DNA of 64,000 nucleotides from Phocoena phocoena (taxonomy: Eukaryota > Chordata > Mammalia > Artiodactyla > Phocoenidae): the NCBI RefSeq assembly GCF_963924675.1, contig NC_089220.1, positions 171,850,761 to 171,914,760 on the forward strand. The letters run 5' to 3'. Each line of letters opens with the position of its first letter. The first letter of the stretch is position 1. This document shows, piece by piece, positions 33,095 through 45,021 of this stretch. The notes beneath the pieces are model-generated. The model was not told the origin of the DNA. It saw nothing but the letters and a program-made list of their open reading frames with translations, and ran no database searches. Both the position numbers and the translations under genes were made by a program.

Positions 33095-33290
33095 AATTAG
33101 AGGGTTTGGAGTCACAACTTTGGTTTGTAAATCAGCTCCTCTCTATACTAGCTGTGTGACCCAAACACTCTCATTATCCTCTGGAAAACAGTAATTGTAA
33201 TGCTAATTTCATAGGACTATCCTCAGAATTAAATGAGATAATATAAGGAATCTAGCTCATAGCAAGTGCTTGAAAATTAGCATGTATACT
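33095..33290 (+). repeat. MIR, plus strand
   Basis: The core phrase TAGCTGTGTGACCCAAACAC, then ATTATCCTCTGGAAAACAG and TTAAATGAGATAATATAAGG, in MIR order. It is ancient and non-coding. Confidence 0.7.
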
Positions 33291-33341
33291 CTTCAGTATT
33301 TGTTTTTTTGGAAGCTCCCAGAACCTGTTCTATAAAAGGAC

Positions 33342-34128
33342 TTTTTTTTTTTTTACATCTTTATTGGAGTATAATTGCTTTACAATGGTGTGTTAGTTTC
33401 TGCTTTATAACAAAGTGAATCAGTTATACATATACATATGTTCCCATATCTCTTCCCTCTTGCATCTCCCTCCCTCCCACACTCCCTATCCCACCCCTCT
33501 AGGTGGTCACAAAGCACCGAGCTGATCTCCCTGTGCTATGCGGCTGCTTCCTACTAGCTATCTATTTTACATTTGGTAGTGGATATATGTCCATGCCACT
33601 CCGACTTTGTCACAGCTTCCCCTTCCCCTTCCCCATATCCTCAAGTCCATTTTCTAGTAGGTCTGTGTCTTTATTCCTGTCTTACCCCTAGGTTCTTCAT
33701 GACATTTTTCTTAAATTCCATATATATGTGTTAGCACACGGTATTTGTCTTTCTCTTTCTGACTTACTTCACTCTGTATAACAGACTCTAGGTCCATCCA
33801 CCTCATTACAAATAGCTCAATTTCGTTTCTTTTTATGGCTGAGTAATATTCCATTGTATATATGTGCCACATCTTCTTTATCCATTCATCCAATGATGGG
33901 CACTTAGGTTGTTTCCATCTCTGGGCTATTGTAAATAGAGCTGCAATGAACATTTTGGTACATGACTCTTTTTGAATTATGGTTTTCTCAGGGTATATGC
34001 CCAGTAGTGGGATTGCTGGATCATATGGTAGTTCTATTTGTAGTTTTTAAAGGAACCTCCATACTGTTCTCCATAGTGGCTGTACCAATTCACATTCCCA
34101 CCAGCAGTGCAAGAGTGTTCCCTTTCAC
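33342..34128 (-). mobile_element. L1 3' fragment, minus strand, 0.8 kb
   Basis: A T-run at 33342-33354 begins a reversed cetacean-type L1 3' UTR and ORF2 C-terminus. It is 5'-truncated at about 34128 within ORF2. The ORF2 part spans 33711-34128. An 80-codon frame (33711-33953) reads [21 protein letters not shown] and [15 protein letters not shown], the conserved ORF2 tail. I did not find a clear TSD. Confidence 0.87.
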
Positions 34129-34139
34129 TTGGATTCCGC

Positions 34140-34790
34140 ATATAGGTTCTTAAAAATCAAAAGCAGAAACAACTGTCCATGACTATAAGAACAGCCACAC
34201 TGCCTTGCCCTGCAAAAATCTAGAGCTCAATTCTAGCTGTCAAGGGTAATATAGATGTGCACGTATATAGTAGCTCAAAGGTGGAGATTCCAATATTCCA
34301 TCATCAAACACAGCTTGAAAACGAACCCAACCCCACTTAGGATTAAAGCTAAGTCTGCCGTGAAAAGTTGTTTCCAAACTTCCACCTCTTTAAAAAACGC
34401 TTGTGTTTTGATTTTCAATTCTAGTTCAGAAATCACTCCATCTGCTCTGACCAATCAGAATGCACAAGAAGCACTGACTTTAGTTTATTTATATATATAA
34501 TACCAGAGGATGTGTTAATGTAAAAATGAAATAAGGTTCGAAATAATGCAAGGGAAAAGATGGAAAGATTTCATGAATACTTCTCTAAACCCAGAGGGTT
34601 TGGGGGAGATGAGAGACTCAAGGACCTTGAAAAGAAAGGCAACAATAGCCTCTTAATGTGATGCCTAAGAAATTTTTACTTCTTGGCAGGCAAGGTTAAA
34701 AATAACAACAATTATGCTGGTTTAAAGTACGAACCAACTAGACAAGGAAAGATACCTACATCGGCTGCTTTACCCACGTCTTCTGCATAA
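34140..34790. other. Unassigned DNA
   Basis: There is no gene. A short TATATATATAAT run lies at 34491-34502. The 81-codon frame at 34255-34500 has no motif. Confidence 0.45.
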
Positions 34791-35087
34791 TGGAAAGATC
34801 ATAAGGAGTAAGACGTGGGTTTGAATTGCGACTCCTTTATTTATTATGTGACATAGGAAAGTTATTTGATCTCACTGAGCCCAAGGTGGGAAAACTGGTG
34901 GGAATAATATCAGTTGCACAGCATTGTTGCAAAGGCTAAAATTAGAGGGACTTCTCTGGCAGTTCAGTGGTTAGAACTCCATGTTTCCACTGCAGGGGTC
35001 TCAGGTTCAATCCCTGGTTGGGAAACTAATATTCTGCAAGCTGCACAGCATGGCCAAAAAGAAAAAAAAAGAAAAAATTAGAACATA
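34791..35087 (+). repeat. MIR, split by a SINE
   Basis: MIR phrases TTTGAATTGCGACTCCTTTA, TTATGTGACATAGGAAAGTT and TTTGATCTCACTGAGCCC appear at 34830-34890. The MIR is interrupted by the SINE at 34947-35073. Confidence 0.65.
34947..35073 (+). mobile_element. CHR-type SINE, short form, in MIR
   Basis: The body runs from GGGACTTCTCTGGCAGTTCA to GCATGGCCAAAAAGAAAAAA. A 9-bp TSD AAAATTAGA lies at 34938-34946 and 35074-35082. It is moderately diverged. Confidence 0.85.
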
Positions 35088-35485
35088 CGTGTGATACTGA
35101 GTGATGTAAGTCAGAGAAGAACAAATAACGTATGACACTGCTTATATGTGGAATCTAAAAAAAATGGTACAAATGAACTTATCTACAAAACGGAAACAGA
35201 GTCACAGGTGTAGAAAACAATCTTATGTTGACTAAGGGGGGAAGGGGGAGGGGGAAGTTGGGAGATTGGGACAGACACATATACATTACTATATGTAAAA
35301 CAGATAACTAATAAGGACCTCCTGTATAGCACAGGGAACTCTACTCAAAACTCTGTAATGACCTATATGGGAAAAGAATCTAAAAAAACAGTGGGTATGT
35401 GAATATGTATACCTGATCCACTTTGCTTTACTCGTGAAACTAACACAAAATTGTAAATCAACTATACGCCAAAATTTTTTTTTTA
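35088..35485 (+). mobile_element. L1 3' UTR fragment, plus strand
   Basis: AGTGATGTAAGTCAGAGAAG and TTATATGTGGAATCTAAAAA (ORF2 end) are followed by a 3' UTR with GGTGTAGAAAACAATCTTAT, CTAATAAGGACCTCCTGTAT, and a TTGTAAATCAACTATACGCC end. It is 5'-truncated and adjoins the MIR/SINE. Confidence 0.82.
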
Positions 35486-36266
35486 AAAACAGAAATTTAC
35501 ATGTGAAATTTCCCACCACAGAGGTCTTAATAAATCTTAATTGTGTTCTTTCTAAAATGAAGAATTGTTGACTATCAATATACATTTGAAAAAGATCTAC
35601 AATAACAAACCAAAAACAATTAAGAAATGGTAATAGGAACATACATAACGATAATTACCTTAAAGGTAAATGGGTTAAGTGCTTCAACCAAAAGAAATAG
35701 ATTGGCTGAACGGATACAAAATCAAGACCCATATATGCGCTGTCTACAAGAGACCAACTTAAGACCTAGGGACACATACCGACTGAAAGTAAGGGGAGGT
35801 AAAAAGATATTCCAAGCAAATGGAATTCAAAAGAAAGCTGGAGTAGCAATTCTCATATCAAACAAAATAGACTTTAAAATAAACACTACTACAAGAGACA
35901 AAGAAGGACACTACATAATGATCAAGGGATCAATCCGAGAAGAAGATATAGCAATTGTAAATATTTATGCACCCAACATAGGAGCACCTCAATACATAAG
36001 GCAAATGCTAACAGCCATAAAAGGGGAAATCGACAGTAACATAATCATAGGAGGGGACTTAAACATCCCACTTTCACCAATGGACAGATCATCCAAAATG
36101 AGAATAAATAAGGAAACACAAGCTTTAAAAGATACATTAAACAAGATGGACTCAATTGATATTTATAGGACATTCAATCCAAGAAAAACAAAATGAACTT
36201 TCTTTTCAAGTGCTCATGGAACATTCTCCAGGATAGATCATAACTTGAATCACAAATCAAGCCTTG

Positions 36267-37115
36267 CATCATCAAAAAATCTAGAAACAATAAATGCTGG
36301 AGAGGGTGTGGAGAAAAGGGGACACTCTTGCACTGCTGGTGGGAATGTGAATTGGTTCAGCCACTGTGGAGAACAGTATGGAGGTTCCTTAAAAAACTAC
36401 AAATAGAATTACCATATGACCCAGCAATCCCACTACTTGGCATATACCCTGAGAAAACCAAAATTCAAAGAGAGTCATGTACCAAAATGTTCACTGCAGC
36501 TCTATTTACAATAGCCAGGACATGGAAACAACCTAAGCGCCCATCAACGGATGAATGGATAAAGAAGATGTGGCACATATACACAATGGAATATTACTCA
36601 GCCTTAAAAAGAAATGAAATTGAGCTATTTGTAATGAGATGGATAGACCTAGAATCTGTCATACAGAGTGAAGTAAGTCAGAAAGAAAAAGACAAATACC
36701 GTATGCTAACACATATATATGGAATTTAAGGGAAAAAAATGTCATGAAGAACCTAGGGGTAAGATAGGAATAAAGACGCAGACCTACTGGAGAAAGGACT
36801 TAAGGATATGGGGAGGGGGAAGGGTGAGTTTTGACAGGGCGAGAGAGAGTCATGGACATATACACACTAACAAACGTAGTAAGGTAGATAGCTGGGGGGA
36901 AGCAGCCGCAAGGCACAGGGATATTAGCTCGGTGCTTTGTGACAGCCTGGAAGGGTGGGATGGGGAGAGTGGGAGGGAGGGAGACGCAAGAGGGAAGACA
37001 TATGGGAACATATGTATATGTATAGCTGATTCACTTTGTTGTAAAGCAGAAACTAACACTCCATTGTAAAGCAATTATACCCCAATAAAGATGTTTAAAA
37101 AAAAAAAAAAAAAAA
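36267..37115 (+). mobile_element. Nested L1 3' insertion (849 bp)
   Basis: A 5'-truncated L1 (ORF2 tail plus 3' UTR and poly(A)) sits inside the host endonuclease region. A perfect 15-bp TSD ACAAATCAAGCCTTG lies at 36252-36266 and 37116-37130. Its ORF2 tail is open to 36729 and includes [21 protein letters not shown] and [15 protein letters not shown]. The poly(A) run is at 37097-37116. Its target is the same strand sense as the host. Confidence 0.95.
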
Positions 37116-39309
37116 ACAAATCAAGCCTTGGTAAATGTAGAAAATTGAAACCATATCAAGTATCTTTTCCAACCACAATGCTATGAGACTAGATATCAAT
37201 TACAGGGGAAAAAAAACTGTAAAAAATACAAACACATGGAACCTAGACAATACATTACTAAAAAACCAAGAGATCACTGAAGAAATCAAAGAGGAAATTT
37301 TTAAAAACCTAGAAACAAATGACAGTGAAAACACGACAACCCAAAACCTATGGGATGCAGCAAAAGCAGTTCTAAGAGGGAAGTTTATAGCAATACAATC
37401 CTACCTCAAGAAATAAGAAACATCTCAAATAAACAACCTAACCTTACATCTAAAGCAATTAGAGACAGGAGAACAAAAAAACCCCAAAGTTAGCAGAAGA
37501 AAACAAATCATAAAGATCAGATCAGAAATAAACGAAAAAGAAATGAAGGAAACAACAGCAAAGATCAATAAAACTAAAAGCTGGCTCTTTAAGAAGATAA
37601 AATTGATAAACCATTAGCCAGACTCATCAAGAAAAAAAGAGAGAAGACTCAAATCAATGGAACTAGAAATGAAAAAGGAGAAGTAACAACTGACACTGCA
37701 GAGATACAAAGGATGATGAGATTACTACAAGCAACTATATGACAATAAAATGGACAACCTGGAAGAAATGGAAAACTTCTTAGAAAAGCACAACCTTCTG
37801 AGACGGAACCAGGAAGAAACAGAAAATATAAACACACCAATCACAAGCACTGAAATTGAGACTGTGATTAAATATCTTCCAACAAACAAAAGCCCAGGAC
37901 CAGATGGCTTCACAGGTGAATTCTATCAAACACTTAGGGAAGAGCTAACACCTATCCTTCTCAAACTCTTCCAAAATACAGCAGAGGGAGGAACACTCCC
38001 TAACTCATTCTACGAGGCCACTATCCCCCTGATACCAAAACCAGATAAAGATGTCACAAAGAAAACGACAGGCCAGTATCAGTGAACATAGATGCAAAAA
38101 TGCTCAACAAAAAACTAGCAAACAGAATCCAACAGCACATTAAAAGGATAATACACTATGATCAAGGGGGGTTTAATCCCAGGAATGCAAGGATTCTTCA
38201 TTACACGCAAATCAATCAATGTGATAAACCATATTAACAAATTGAAGGATAAAAACCATATGATCATCGCAGCAGATGCAGAAAAAGCTATTGACAAAAG
38301 CTATCGACCCTCCAGAAAGCAGGCATAGAGGGGACTTACCTCAACATAATAGAGGCCATATATGACAAACCCACAGCCAACATCATTCTCAATGGTGAAA
38401 AACTTAAAACATTTCCTCTAAGATAAGGAGCAAGACAAGGTTGCCCACTCTCACCACTATTATTCAACATAGTTTTGGAAGTTTTAGCCACAGCAATCAG
38501 AGAAGAAAAACCAATAAAAGGAATCCAAATCAGAAAGGAAGAAGTAAAGATGTCACTGTTTGCAGATGACATGGTACTATACATAGAGAATCCTAAAGAT
38601 GCTACCAGAAAACTACTAGAGCTAATCAATGAATTTGGTAAAGTAGCAGGATACAAAATTAATGCACAGAAATCTCTTGCATTCCTATACACTAATGATG
38701 AAAAATCTGAAAGAGAAATTAAGGAAACACTCCCATTTACCATTCCAACAAAAAGAATAAAATACCTAGGAATAAACCTACCTAAGGAGACAAAAGACCT
38801 GTATGCAGAAAACTATAAGACACTGATGAAAGAAATTAAACATGATACAAACAGATGGAGTGATATACCATGTTCTTGGATTGGAAGGATCAACATTGTG
38901 AAAGTGACTATACTACCCAAAGCAATGTACAGATTTAATGCAATTCCTATCAAACTACCACTGGCATTTTTCACAGAACTAGAACAAAAGATTTCACAAT
39001 TTGTATGGAAACACAGAAGACCCCGAATACCCAAAGCAATCTTGAGAAAGAAAAACGGAGCTGGAGGAATCAGGCTCCTGGACTTCAGACTATACTACCA
39101 AGCTACAGTAATCAAGACAGTATAGTACTGGCACAAAAACAGAAATATAGATCAATGGAACAAGATAGAAAGCCCAGAGATAAACCCACACACATATGGT
39201 CACCTTATTTTTTATAAAGGAGGCAAGAATATACAATGGAGGAAAGACAGACTCTTCAATAAGTGGTGCTGGGAAAAATGGACAGCTACATGTAAAAGAA
39301 TGAAATTAG

Positions 39310-39508
39310 GATACGGAGGGTGGGAGGGAGGGAGACACAAGAGGGAAGAGATATGGGAACATATGTATATGTATAACTGATTCACTTTGTTATAAAGCAG
39401 AAACTAACACACCATTGTAAAGCAATTGTACCCCAATAAAGATGTTAAAAAAAAGAATAGAAGTTTTGATAATAAAAGATCAAATGGTAAAAAAAAAAAA
39501 AAGAAAAA
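39310..39508 (+). mobile_element. Nested short L1 3' insertion with transduced tail
   Basis: About 137 bp of L1 3' UTR (39310-39446) end in an A-run at 39447-39454. Then come 34 bp of non-L1 sequence (39455-39488) with an AATAAA at 39471-39476, then a second A-run to 39508. A 16-bp perfect TSD AAAAGAATGAAATTAG lies at 39294-39309 and 39509-39524. This is the expected structure of a 3' transduction. Confidence 0.9.
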
Positions 39509-40865
39509 AAAAGAATGAAATTAGAACACTCCCTAACACCATAAACAAAAATAAACTCAGGATGGATTAAAGACCTAAATGTAAGATCGGACACTATAAA
39601 ACTCTTAGAGGAAAACATAGGCAGAACACTCTTTGACACAAATCACAGCAAGATCCTTTTTGACCCACCTCCTAGAGAAAGGGAAATAAAAACAAAAATA
39701 AACAAATGGGACTTAATGATACTTAAAAGCTTTTGCACAGCAAAGGAAACCATAAACAAGATGAAAGGACAACTCTCAGGAAGGGAGAAAATATTTGCAA
39801 ATGAAGCAACTGACAAAGGATTAATCTCCAAAATTTACAAGCAGCTCATGCAGCTCAATATGAACAAAATACAACCCAATTCAAAAATGGGCAGAAGACC
39901 TCAATAGACATTTCTGCAAAGAAGATATACAGATTGCCAACAAACACATGAAAGGTCGCTCAACATCACTAATCATTAGAGAAATGCAAATCAAAACTAC
40001 AATGAGGTACCACCACACACCAGTCAGAATGGCCATCATCAAAAAATCTACAAACAATAAATGCTGGAGAGGCTGTGGAGAAAAGGGAACCCTCTTGCAC
40101 TGTTGGTGGGAATGTAAATTGATACAGCCACTACGGAGAACAGTATGGATGTTCCTTAAAAAACTAAAAATAGAACTACCATATGACCCGGCAATCCCAC
40201 TACTGGGCATATACTCTGAGAAAACCATAATTCAAAAAGAGTCATGTGCCACAATGTTCATTGCAGCTCTATTTACAATAGCCAGGACATGGAAGCAACC
40301 TAAGTGTCCATCGACAGATGAATGGATAAAGAAGATGTGGCACATATATACAATGGAATATTACTCAGCCATAAAAAGAAATGAAATTGTGTTATTTGTA
40401 GTGAGGTGGGATCGACCTAGAGACTGTCATACAGAGTGAAGTAAGTCAGAAAGTAACTAATACTGTATGCTTACACATATATATGGAAAAAAAAAATGTT
40501 CTGAAGAACACAGGGGCAAGACAGGAATAAAGATGCAGATGTAGAGAATGGACTTGAGGACCCGGGGAGGGGGAAGGCTAAGCTGGGACGAAGTGAGAGA
40601 GTGTCATGGACTTATATACACTACCAAATGTAAAATAGACAGCTAGTGGGAAGCAGCCGCATAGCACAGGGAGATCAGCTTGGTGCTTTGTGACCACCTA
40701 GAGGGTGGGATAGGAAGGGTGGAAGGGAGACGCAAGAGGGAGGAGATATGGGGACATATGTATATGTATAGCTGATTCACTTTGTTATAAAGCAGAAACT
40801 AACACACCATTGTAAAGCAATTATACTCCAATAAATATGTTAAAAAATACATACATACATTTGAG

Positions 40866-40970
40866 ATGAATCTTTTTTATCAAAGCATTTCAATCATTCA
40901 TTCAACTTTTACTGACCATCTTCTGTGTGTCAGGTACTGTGCTAAACAGTCTAAGTCAGAAATCCTTGAT
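40866..40970 (+). repeat. Possible ancient repeat edge
   Basis: CAATCATTCATTCAACTTTT and GTGTGTCAGGTACTGTGCTA resemble the start of the ancient repeat seen at 25243. It is short and low-confidence. Confidence 0.4.
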
Positions 40971-41185
40971 CCTTGTGTGTTGGGGGGCTCGGGAGGAGGA
41001 GTGTTGGGGGAGAGGAAACATGATACTATCCATGGATGCCTCTTCAGACTTATATAAATCTTGTACTTTTCTATGCCCTGAATTTGCCATATTAGCAAAG
41101 ACTCCACTCTTACAATAATCTCAAAAGGAGATCAAATATTACTTTTTCCATAAACCTTTCTTTCATCATCCCAAACAGAAGTGTT

Positions 41186-41312
41186 TTGTTTTGTTTTGTT
41201 TTGTTTGGCCACACTGCACGGCATGTGGGATCTTAGTTCCCCAACCAGGGATCGAACCCATGCCCCCTGCAGTGGAAGCACATTCTTAACCACTAGAGCA
41301 CCAGGGAAGTCC
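41186..41312 (-). mobile_element. CHR-type SINE, short form, minus strand
   Basis: It begins on plus with the TTTTG-rich tail (to 41206), then GGCCACACTGCACGGCATGT, GGGATCGAACCCATGCCCCC, and ends at CACCAGGGAAGTC. A 10-bp TSD CAGAAGTGTT lies at 41176-41185 and 41313-41322. Its tail has become a (TTTTG)n repeat of about five units. Confidence 0.88.
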
Positions 41313-41322
41313 CAGAAGTGTT

Positions 41323-41516
41323 CTTTTTATACTCCAAGTTCTTACTACATCTCTTCTTTATTCACTTAACAAGAAATAATGTATTTACTTTTTCATTTGA
41401 TAAAACTTTCTCGGACTCCTACTCTAGGTGAAGCATGAGTTAGACACCAGGAAGAAACAGCACACCTAACATTGCTTCCTGCCCTCCAGAAGTTACTGCT
41501 GTGTAGGGAAATTAAT
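41323..41516. other. Unassigned DNA
   Basis: No gene or named repeat is recognised here. Confidence 0.4.
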
Positions 41517-41527
41517 ATATGAACACA

Positions 41528-41734
41528 GGGCTTCCCTGGTGGCGCAGTGGTTGGGAGTCCGCCTGCCGATGCAGGGGACGCGGGTTCGTGCCCCGGTCCG
41601 GGAAGATCCCACATGCCGCGGAGCGGCTGGGCCCGTGAGCCATGGCCGCTGAGCCTGCGCGTCCGGAGCCTGTGCTCCGCAACGGGAGAGGCCACCACAG
41701 TGAGAGGCCCGCGTACCGCAAAAAAAAAAAAAAG
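41528..41734 (+). mobile_element. CHR SINE, full-length, CpG-rich
   Basis: The body runs from GGGCTTCCCTGGTGGCGCAG to CGTACCGC plus a 15-base A tail. An 11-bp TSD has one mismatch (ATATGAACACA at 41517-41527; ATATAAACACA at 41735-41745). Most CpGs are retained (GACGCGGGTTCGTGCCCCGG), so it is among the youngest copies here. Confidence 0.93.
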
Positions 41735-41745
41735 ATATAAACACA

Positions 41746-42764
41746 AATAAATAGTTTAATTCGAGAGAAGCAGTAATTAAGACCATCAAACTACAAAAAG
41801 GAAAAAGATCACCTCTCAGTAGGATCCAAGAAGGCTTCCTGGAGGATGGGCTTTAAAGAATGGATAATATTTCAATAAATGTCACAAGCTAAGAGATAGA
41901 AAAACACAAGATCTTTTGGTCTCAACAGACACTTATTAAGTACTGCCTGTGTTGTTCGTTATCTTGTCATGCTCACGACTTACTTCTCCAACTCCTTGAC
42001 ACCACGGGGATGTGCTTTACTCTTCTTTGCTGCTCTCACATAACACACAGGATCATATGTACATGTATCGAGTGGTTGAATTTTAAGTCCAGATTGGACT
42101 AGCCTGTTTCAAAGAACACTTGAAGGTGAGAATCTACTCTGTCTTCCAAGATCCAGGGAAAGGAACTCTCCAACACCATCAGTCAGAGTACCTACATCGG
42201 GGGTCGTACAGCTCCCTCCAAATCCTAAAGTACTTAGTCACCAGTCACGTCTGCATGCCGATAGCAACACATGTTCCTATGATAGATGTGATCTTTTATG
42301 TTCTTTGTGGCCTCTTCTTTCTCTTGAGTTCAACAAGATGCTTCAAAACGATGTTGTCCATCCTTGGCCAGGAGATGGGAGTCCCGGGCTTTGACACAGG
42401 CAGTGCTACTTACGTTCCTTGCTAGAATTTGCTCAGAGGGTCAAATTCAATCCTTGTTTCTGGGCTAACTTCATTTCTAAGGCAAACATCAAGTCATGAA
42501 GTTACTACAGCACCGAATTAGCATATGCTGTTGCAATTTTTTGGCATGGATGCACTTTTTAATGTAGTTAGAAAATTGACAGTAACAAAGGCAAACACAT
42601 TAAAAAAAAGCGTAATTTAAAAAAAAACATAATCTTACACCAAGGATGTTTTTTGCTAGCTATTGTCACATATATAACTTGGCAGCCGAGGGTGACTGAA
42701 TCACCCAGAATGGGGAGAACTTGTCTCATTTCTTCCACCCGAAGACTTTGAGGCAGGATGGTTA
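41746..42764. other. Mostly unique DNA, no gene seen
   Basis: The 101-codon frame at 42120-42425 has no splice or homology support that I can see. Two A-rich runs occur at 42601-42627. Confidence 0.45.
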
Positions 42765-42880
42765 TTATTCTCCTTTTATAGAAGTGGAAACCGTGCCTCA
42801 GAAGAGGTCATTAAGGTCCTCGAGGTCACACAGCAATAAGTGGGATTTGAACCCAAGTATTTTTTTTTCAGATTGACTTA
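42765..42880 (-). repeat. MIR, minus strand
   Basis: TATTATTCTCCTTTTATAGA, then GGTCACACAGCAATAAGTGG and GATTTGAACCCAAGTA match the reversed MIR core in order. Confidence 0.72.
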
Positions 42881-43583
42881 AAAAAAGCAATTGAACCATA
42901 ACCAACCAGAGTTGGTTATTATTACGGTTTTTGGAAGGGAAAAAATATATGGTTGGGGAAATAGGTCCAATACCATTTTTTCAAAAAAAAAAATGTGCTC
43001 CAAACTCCCAGCAGGTATCTCAGCACAGAAAATATGGCTCTGAATTTCAATATATTTTGAACAAGGGCCCCAGCTCTCTGTATATCAACTGCCTAATGTC
43101 ACATCATCCAAGCCACATAGGACATGTGAAGAGAATTGGAAAATCCTTTTCTCGTCTTCTTGGGATGCTCTAGATTGTTTTTGTTTCATTGTTTTCACAC
43201 TTTCACATTGCTTTTTGATGTTTCTTGGAGAGGCTGGAGGTGAGAACTGATTCCAAAGCTTCAGGAAAATCTTTTATAGAGTACACACCAGCCAACTCCT
43301 ATTTCAATGGCACATTCTGGTTTTAAGAAAAGCTAATGATCTCACTGAATAAATGCAGACCAAATTTCTAGCAAAGTCAGTGTCAGTAGGCATGTTGCAC
43401 AGGAAAACCTCACAGGCCAGAGTCAATGTCACCATGACTTGTGGTCTCATTAATATATCACTATAACTCTTGGTTTGAATGTGTTGGAAAGATGTTGGTA
43501 CACATTGGTCATACGTTTTGAATATTTTCCACTGAAATCATAAGTAAATAACAGAAATTCTAGAATTTAAAATGTGTTTCCAA
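42881..43583. other. Unassigned DNA
   Basis: There is no gene. An 80-codon frame at 42931-43173 has no motif. Confidence 0.45.
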
Positions 43584-44185
43584 GGGAGGTAGGGGAGGGA
43601 TAATTTGAGAGGTTGGGATCGACATATACACACTGCTATGTAAGAATAGATAACTAGGTCTTCCCTGCTGGCGCAGCAGTTAAGAATCCACCTGCCGACG
43701 CAGTGGACATCGGTTCGAGCCCAGGTCCGCGAAGATCCCACATGCTGCGGAGCAACTAAGCCCGTGCGCCACAACTACTGAGCCTGCGCTCTAGAGCCCA
43801 CGAGCCACAACTACGGAGCCCACGTGCCACACTACTGAAGCCCACGTGCCTAGAGCCCGTGCTCCACAAGAGAAGCCACTGCAACGAGAAGCCTGTGCAC
43901 CGCAATGAAGAGTAGTCCCACTCACCACAACTAGAAAAAGCCCACACGCAGCAACAAAGACCAAACACAGTCAAAAATTAATTAATTTAAAAAAAAGGTA
44001 ACTAATGAGAACCTGCTGAATAGCACAGAGAACTCTATTCAGTACTCTGTAATGACCTCTATGGGAATACAATCTAAAAAAGAGTGGTTATATGTTTATG
44101 TATAGCTGTCTCACTTTTCTGTACAGCAGAAACTATCACAACATTGTAAATCAACTATACTCTAATAAAACAATTAATTAAAAAT
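43584..44185 (+). mobile_element. L1 3' UTR fragment, split by a SINE
   Basis: GAGGGATAATTTGAGAGGTT, then GGATCGACATATACACACTG up to 43656; after the SINE the L1 resumes GAGAACCTGCTGAATAGCAC, GTAATGACCTCTATGGGAAT, and ends TACTCTAATAAAACAATTAA. It is 5'-truncated. Confidence 0.8.
43657..43996 (+). mobile_element. CHR SINE, long form, inside L1
   Basis: The body starts GTCTTCCCTGCTGGCGCAGC and includes GGTTCGAGCCCAGGTCCGCG. It has three CCACAACTACTGAGCC-like units at about 43770-43840, and the end is AACACAGTCAAAAATTAATT. TSD is short and imperfect: TAACTA at 43651-43656 and 43999-44004 within longer similar flanks. Confidence 0.85.
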
Positions 44186-44424
44186 AAATAAGATGTATTT
44201 CCCTTATCTATTAAACAAAACAATCACTGTCCATGAGAGTTAGAAGAAAATTCAGTTTCCCTGGTACAATTCTTGGTTTATCAAGGTCTCCTTGCTGGTA
44301 GGTGGTGGAGCAGCTTTCAGAATCCACGCTCTCTAATTTAAAGTCCCTGAACTCCTAGGTTAATAGTCTTCACTCTGTGGTGACAGAAGCATACGGTTTG
44401 GTTTTTATAGAACGACATCCCTTC

Positions 44425-44892
44425 TATGTGGTAGGCAGAATAATGGCCCCAAAGATGCTAAAGTCTCAGTCCCCAGAACCTGCAAATATGATGTGTTACA
44501 TGGCAAGGGCAAATGAAAGCTGCAGATGGAATTAAAGTTGCTAATCTACTGGAACCTTGTATGGAGGAGATTATCCTGGATTATCTGGGTGAGGCTGGTG
44601 TAATCACAAGGGTCCCAATAAGGGAAAGAGGAAGGCAACAGGATTATAGTCAGAGGGATGCTCTGTGGGAAAGACTCAACTAGCTATCGCTGGCTTTGAA
44701 GATGGAGGGGGGGCGATGAACCAAACAATGCGGCAGCCTCTAGAATCAGGAAGAAGCAGGGAAACAGTTCTTCCCCTAGAGTCCCTGAAGGATGCAACTA
44801 TGCTGACATGTTAATTTTAGCCCAGTGAAACCTATTTGAAATTTTTGACTTTCAGAACTATAAGATGAAAAGTTGGTATTGTTGTGGGGTTT
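44425..44892 (+). repeat. Ancient LTR-like repeat, interrupted on the right
   Basis: A run of phrases in consensus order: GGTAGGCAGAATAATGGCCC, GGAGATTATCCTGGATTATC, TGTAATCACAAGGGTCCCAA, CGGCAGCCTCTAGAATCAGG, TTAATTTTAGCCCAGTGAAA, TTTCAGAACTATAAGATG. It is cut on the right by the L1 fragment at 44893. Family name uncertain. The small piece at 56942-57002 resembles the reversed end of the same family. Confidence 0.6.
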
Positions 44893-45021
44893 TTTTTAAC
44901 ATTCTTTATATATATATATATATTCTTTTCCATTCTGGTTTATCACAGGATATTGAATCTAGTTCCCTGTGCTCTACAACAGGACCTTGTTGTTTATCCA
45001 TTCAAAATATAATAGTTTTCA
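44893..45021 (-). mobile_element. L1 3' UTR fragment, minus strand
   Basis: TTTTAACATTCTTTATATAT, CCATTCTGGTTTATCACAGG and CTCTACAACAGGACCTTGTT are the reversed cetartiodactyl L1 3' UTR. Immediately after it the full-length L1 begins on the plus strand. Confidence 0.72.

Larger units (their letters stand above)
35627..40485 (+). pseudogene. L1 ORF2, disrupted by insertions and stops
   Basis: The start at 35627 (MVIGTYITI) leads an open endonuclease stretch of 189 codons with LQETNLRP (the usual LQETH reads LQETN here), GDLNIP and MDRSSKMR. It stops at 36194-36196 before the RIDHIL region, then the 849-bp insertion follows. ORF2 resumes at 37131. The RT start is at 37750-38085 ([19 protein letters not shown]), the RT core and thumb at 38475-39125 (FADD at 38559-38570). 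The Cys/His tail is at 39948-40439, with C-X3-C-X7-H-X4-C (CWRGC, then LLHCWWEC). Frameshifts are frequent, for example near 38080 and 38165. Confidence 0.86.
35590..40854 (+). mobile_element. L1 with whole ORF2, containing two nested L1 insertions
   Basis: This L1 starts in the ORF1-ORF2 spacer (5'-truncated) and runs to a 3' UTR and A-tail ending near 40846. A 10-bp TSD ATACATTTGA lies at 35580-35589 and 40855-40864. Two later insertions break it: 36267-37115 and 39310-39508. Without them the element is about 4.2 kb. Confidence 0.88.

Noticed and set aside
41547..41750. Arginine- and proline-rich frames across the SINE at 41528-41734
   Set aside because: The same frames appear in every CHR SINE copy, in both strands; they are shadows.
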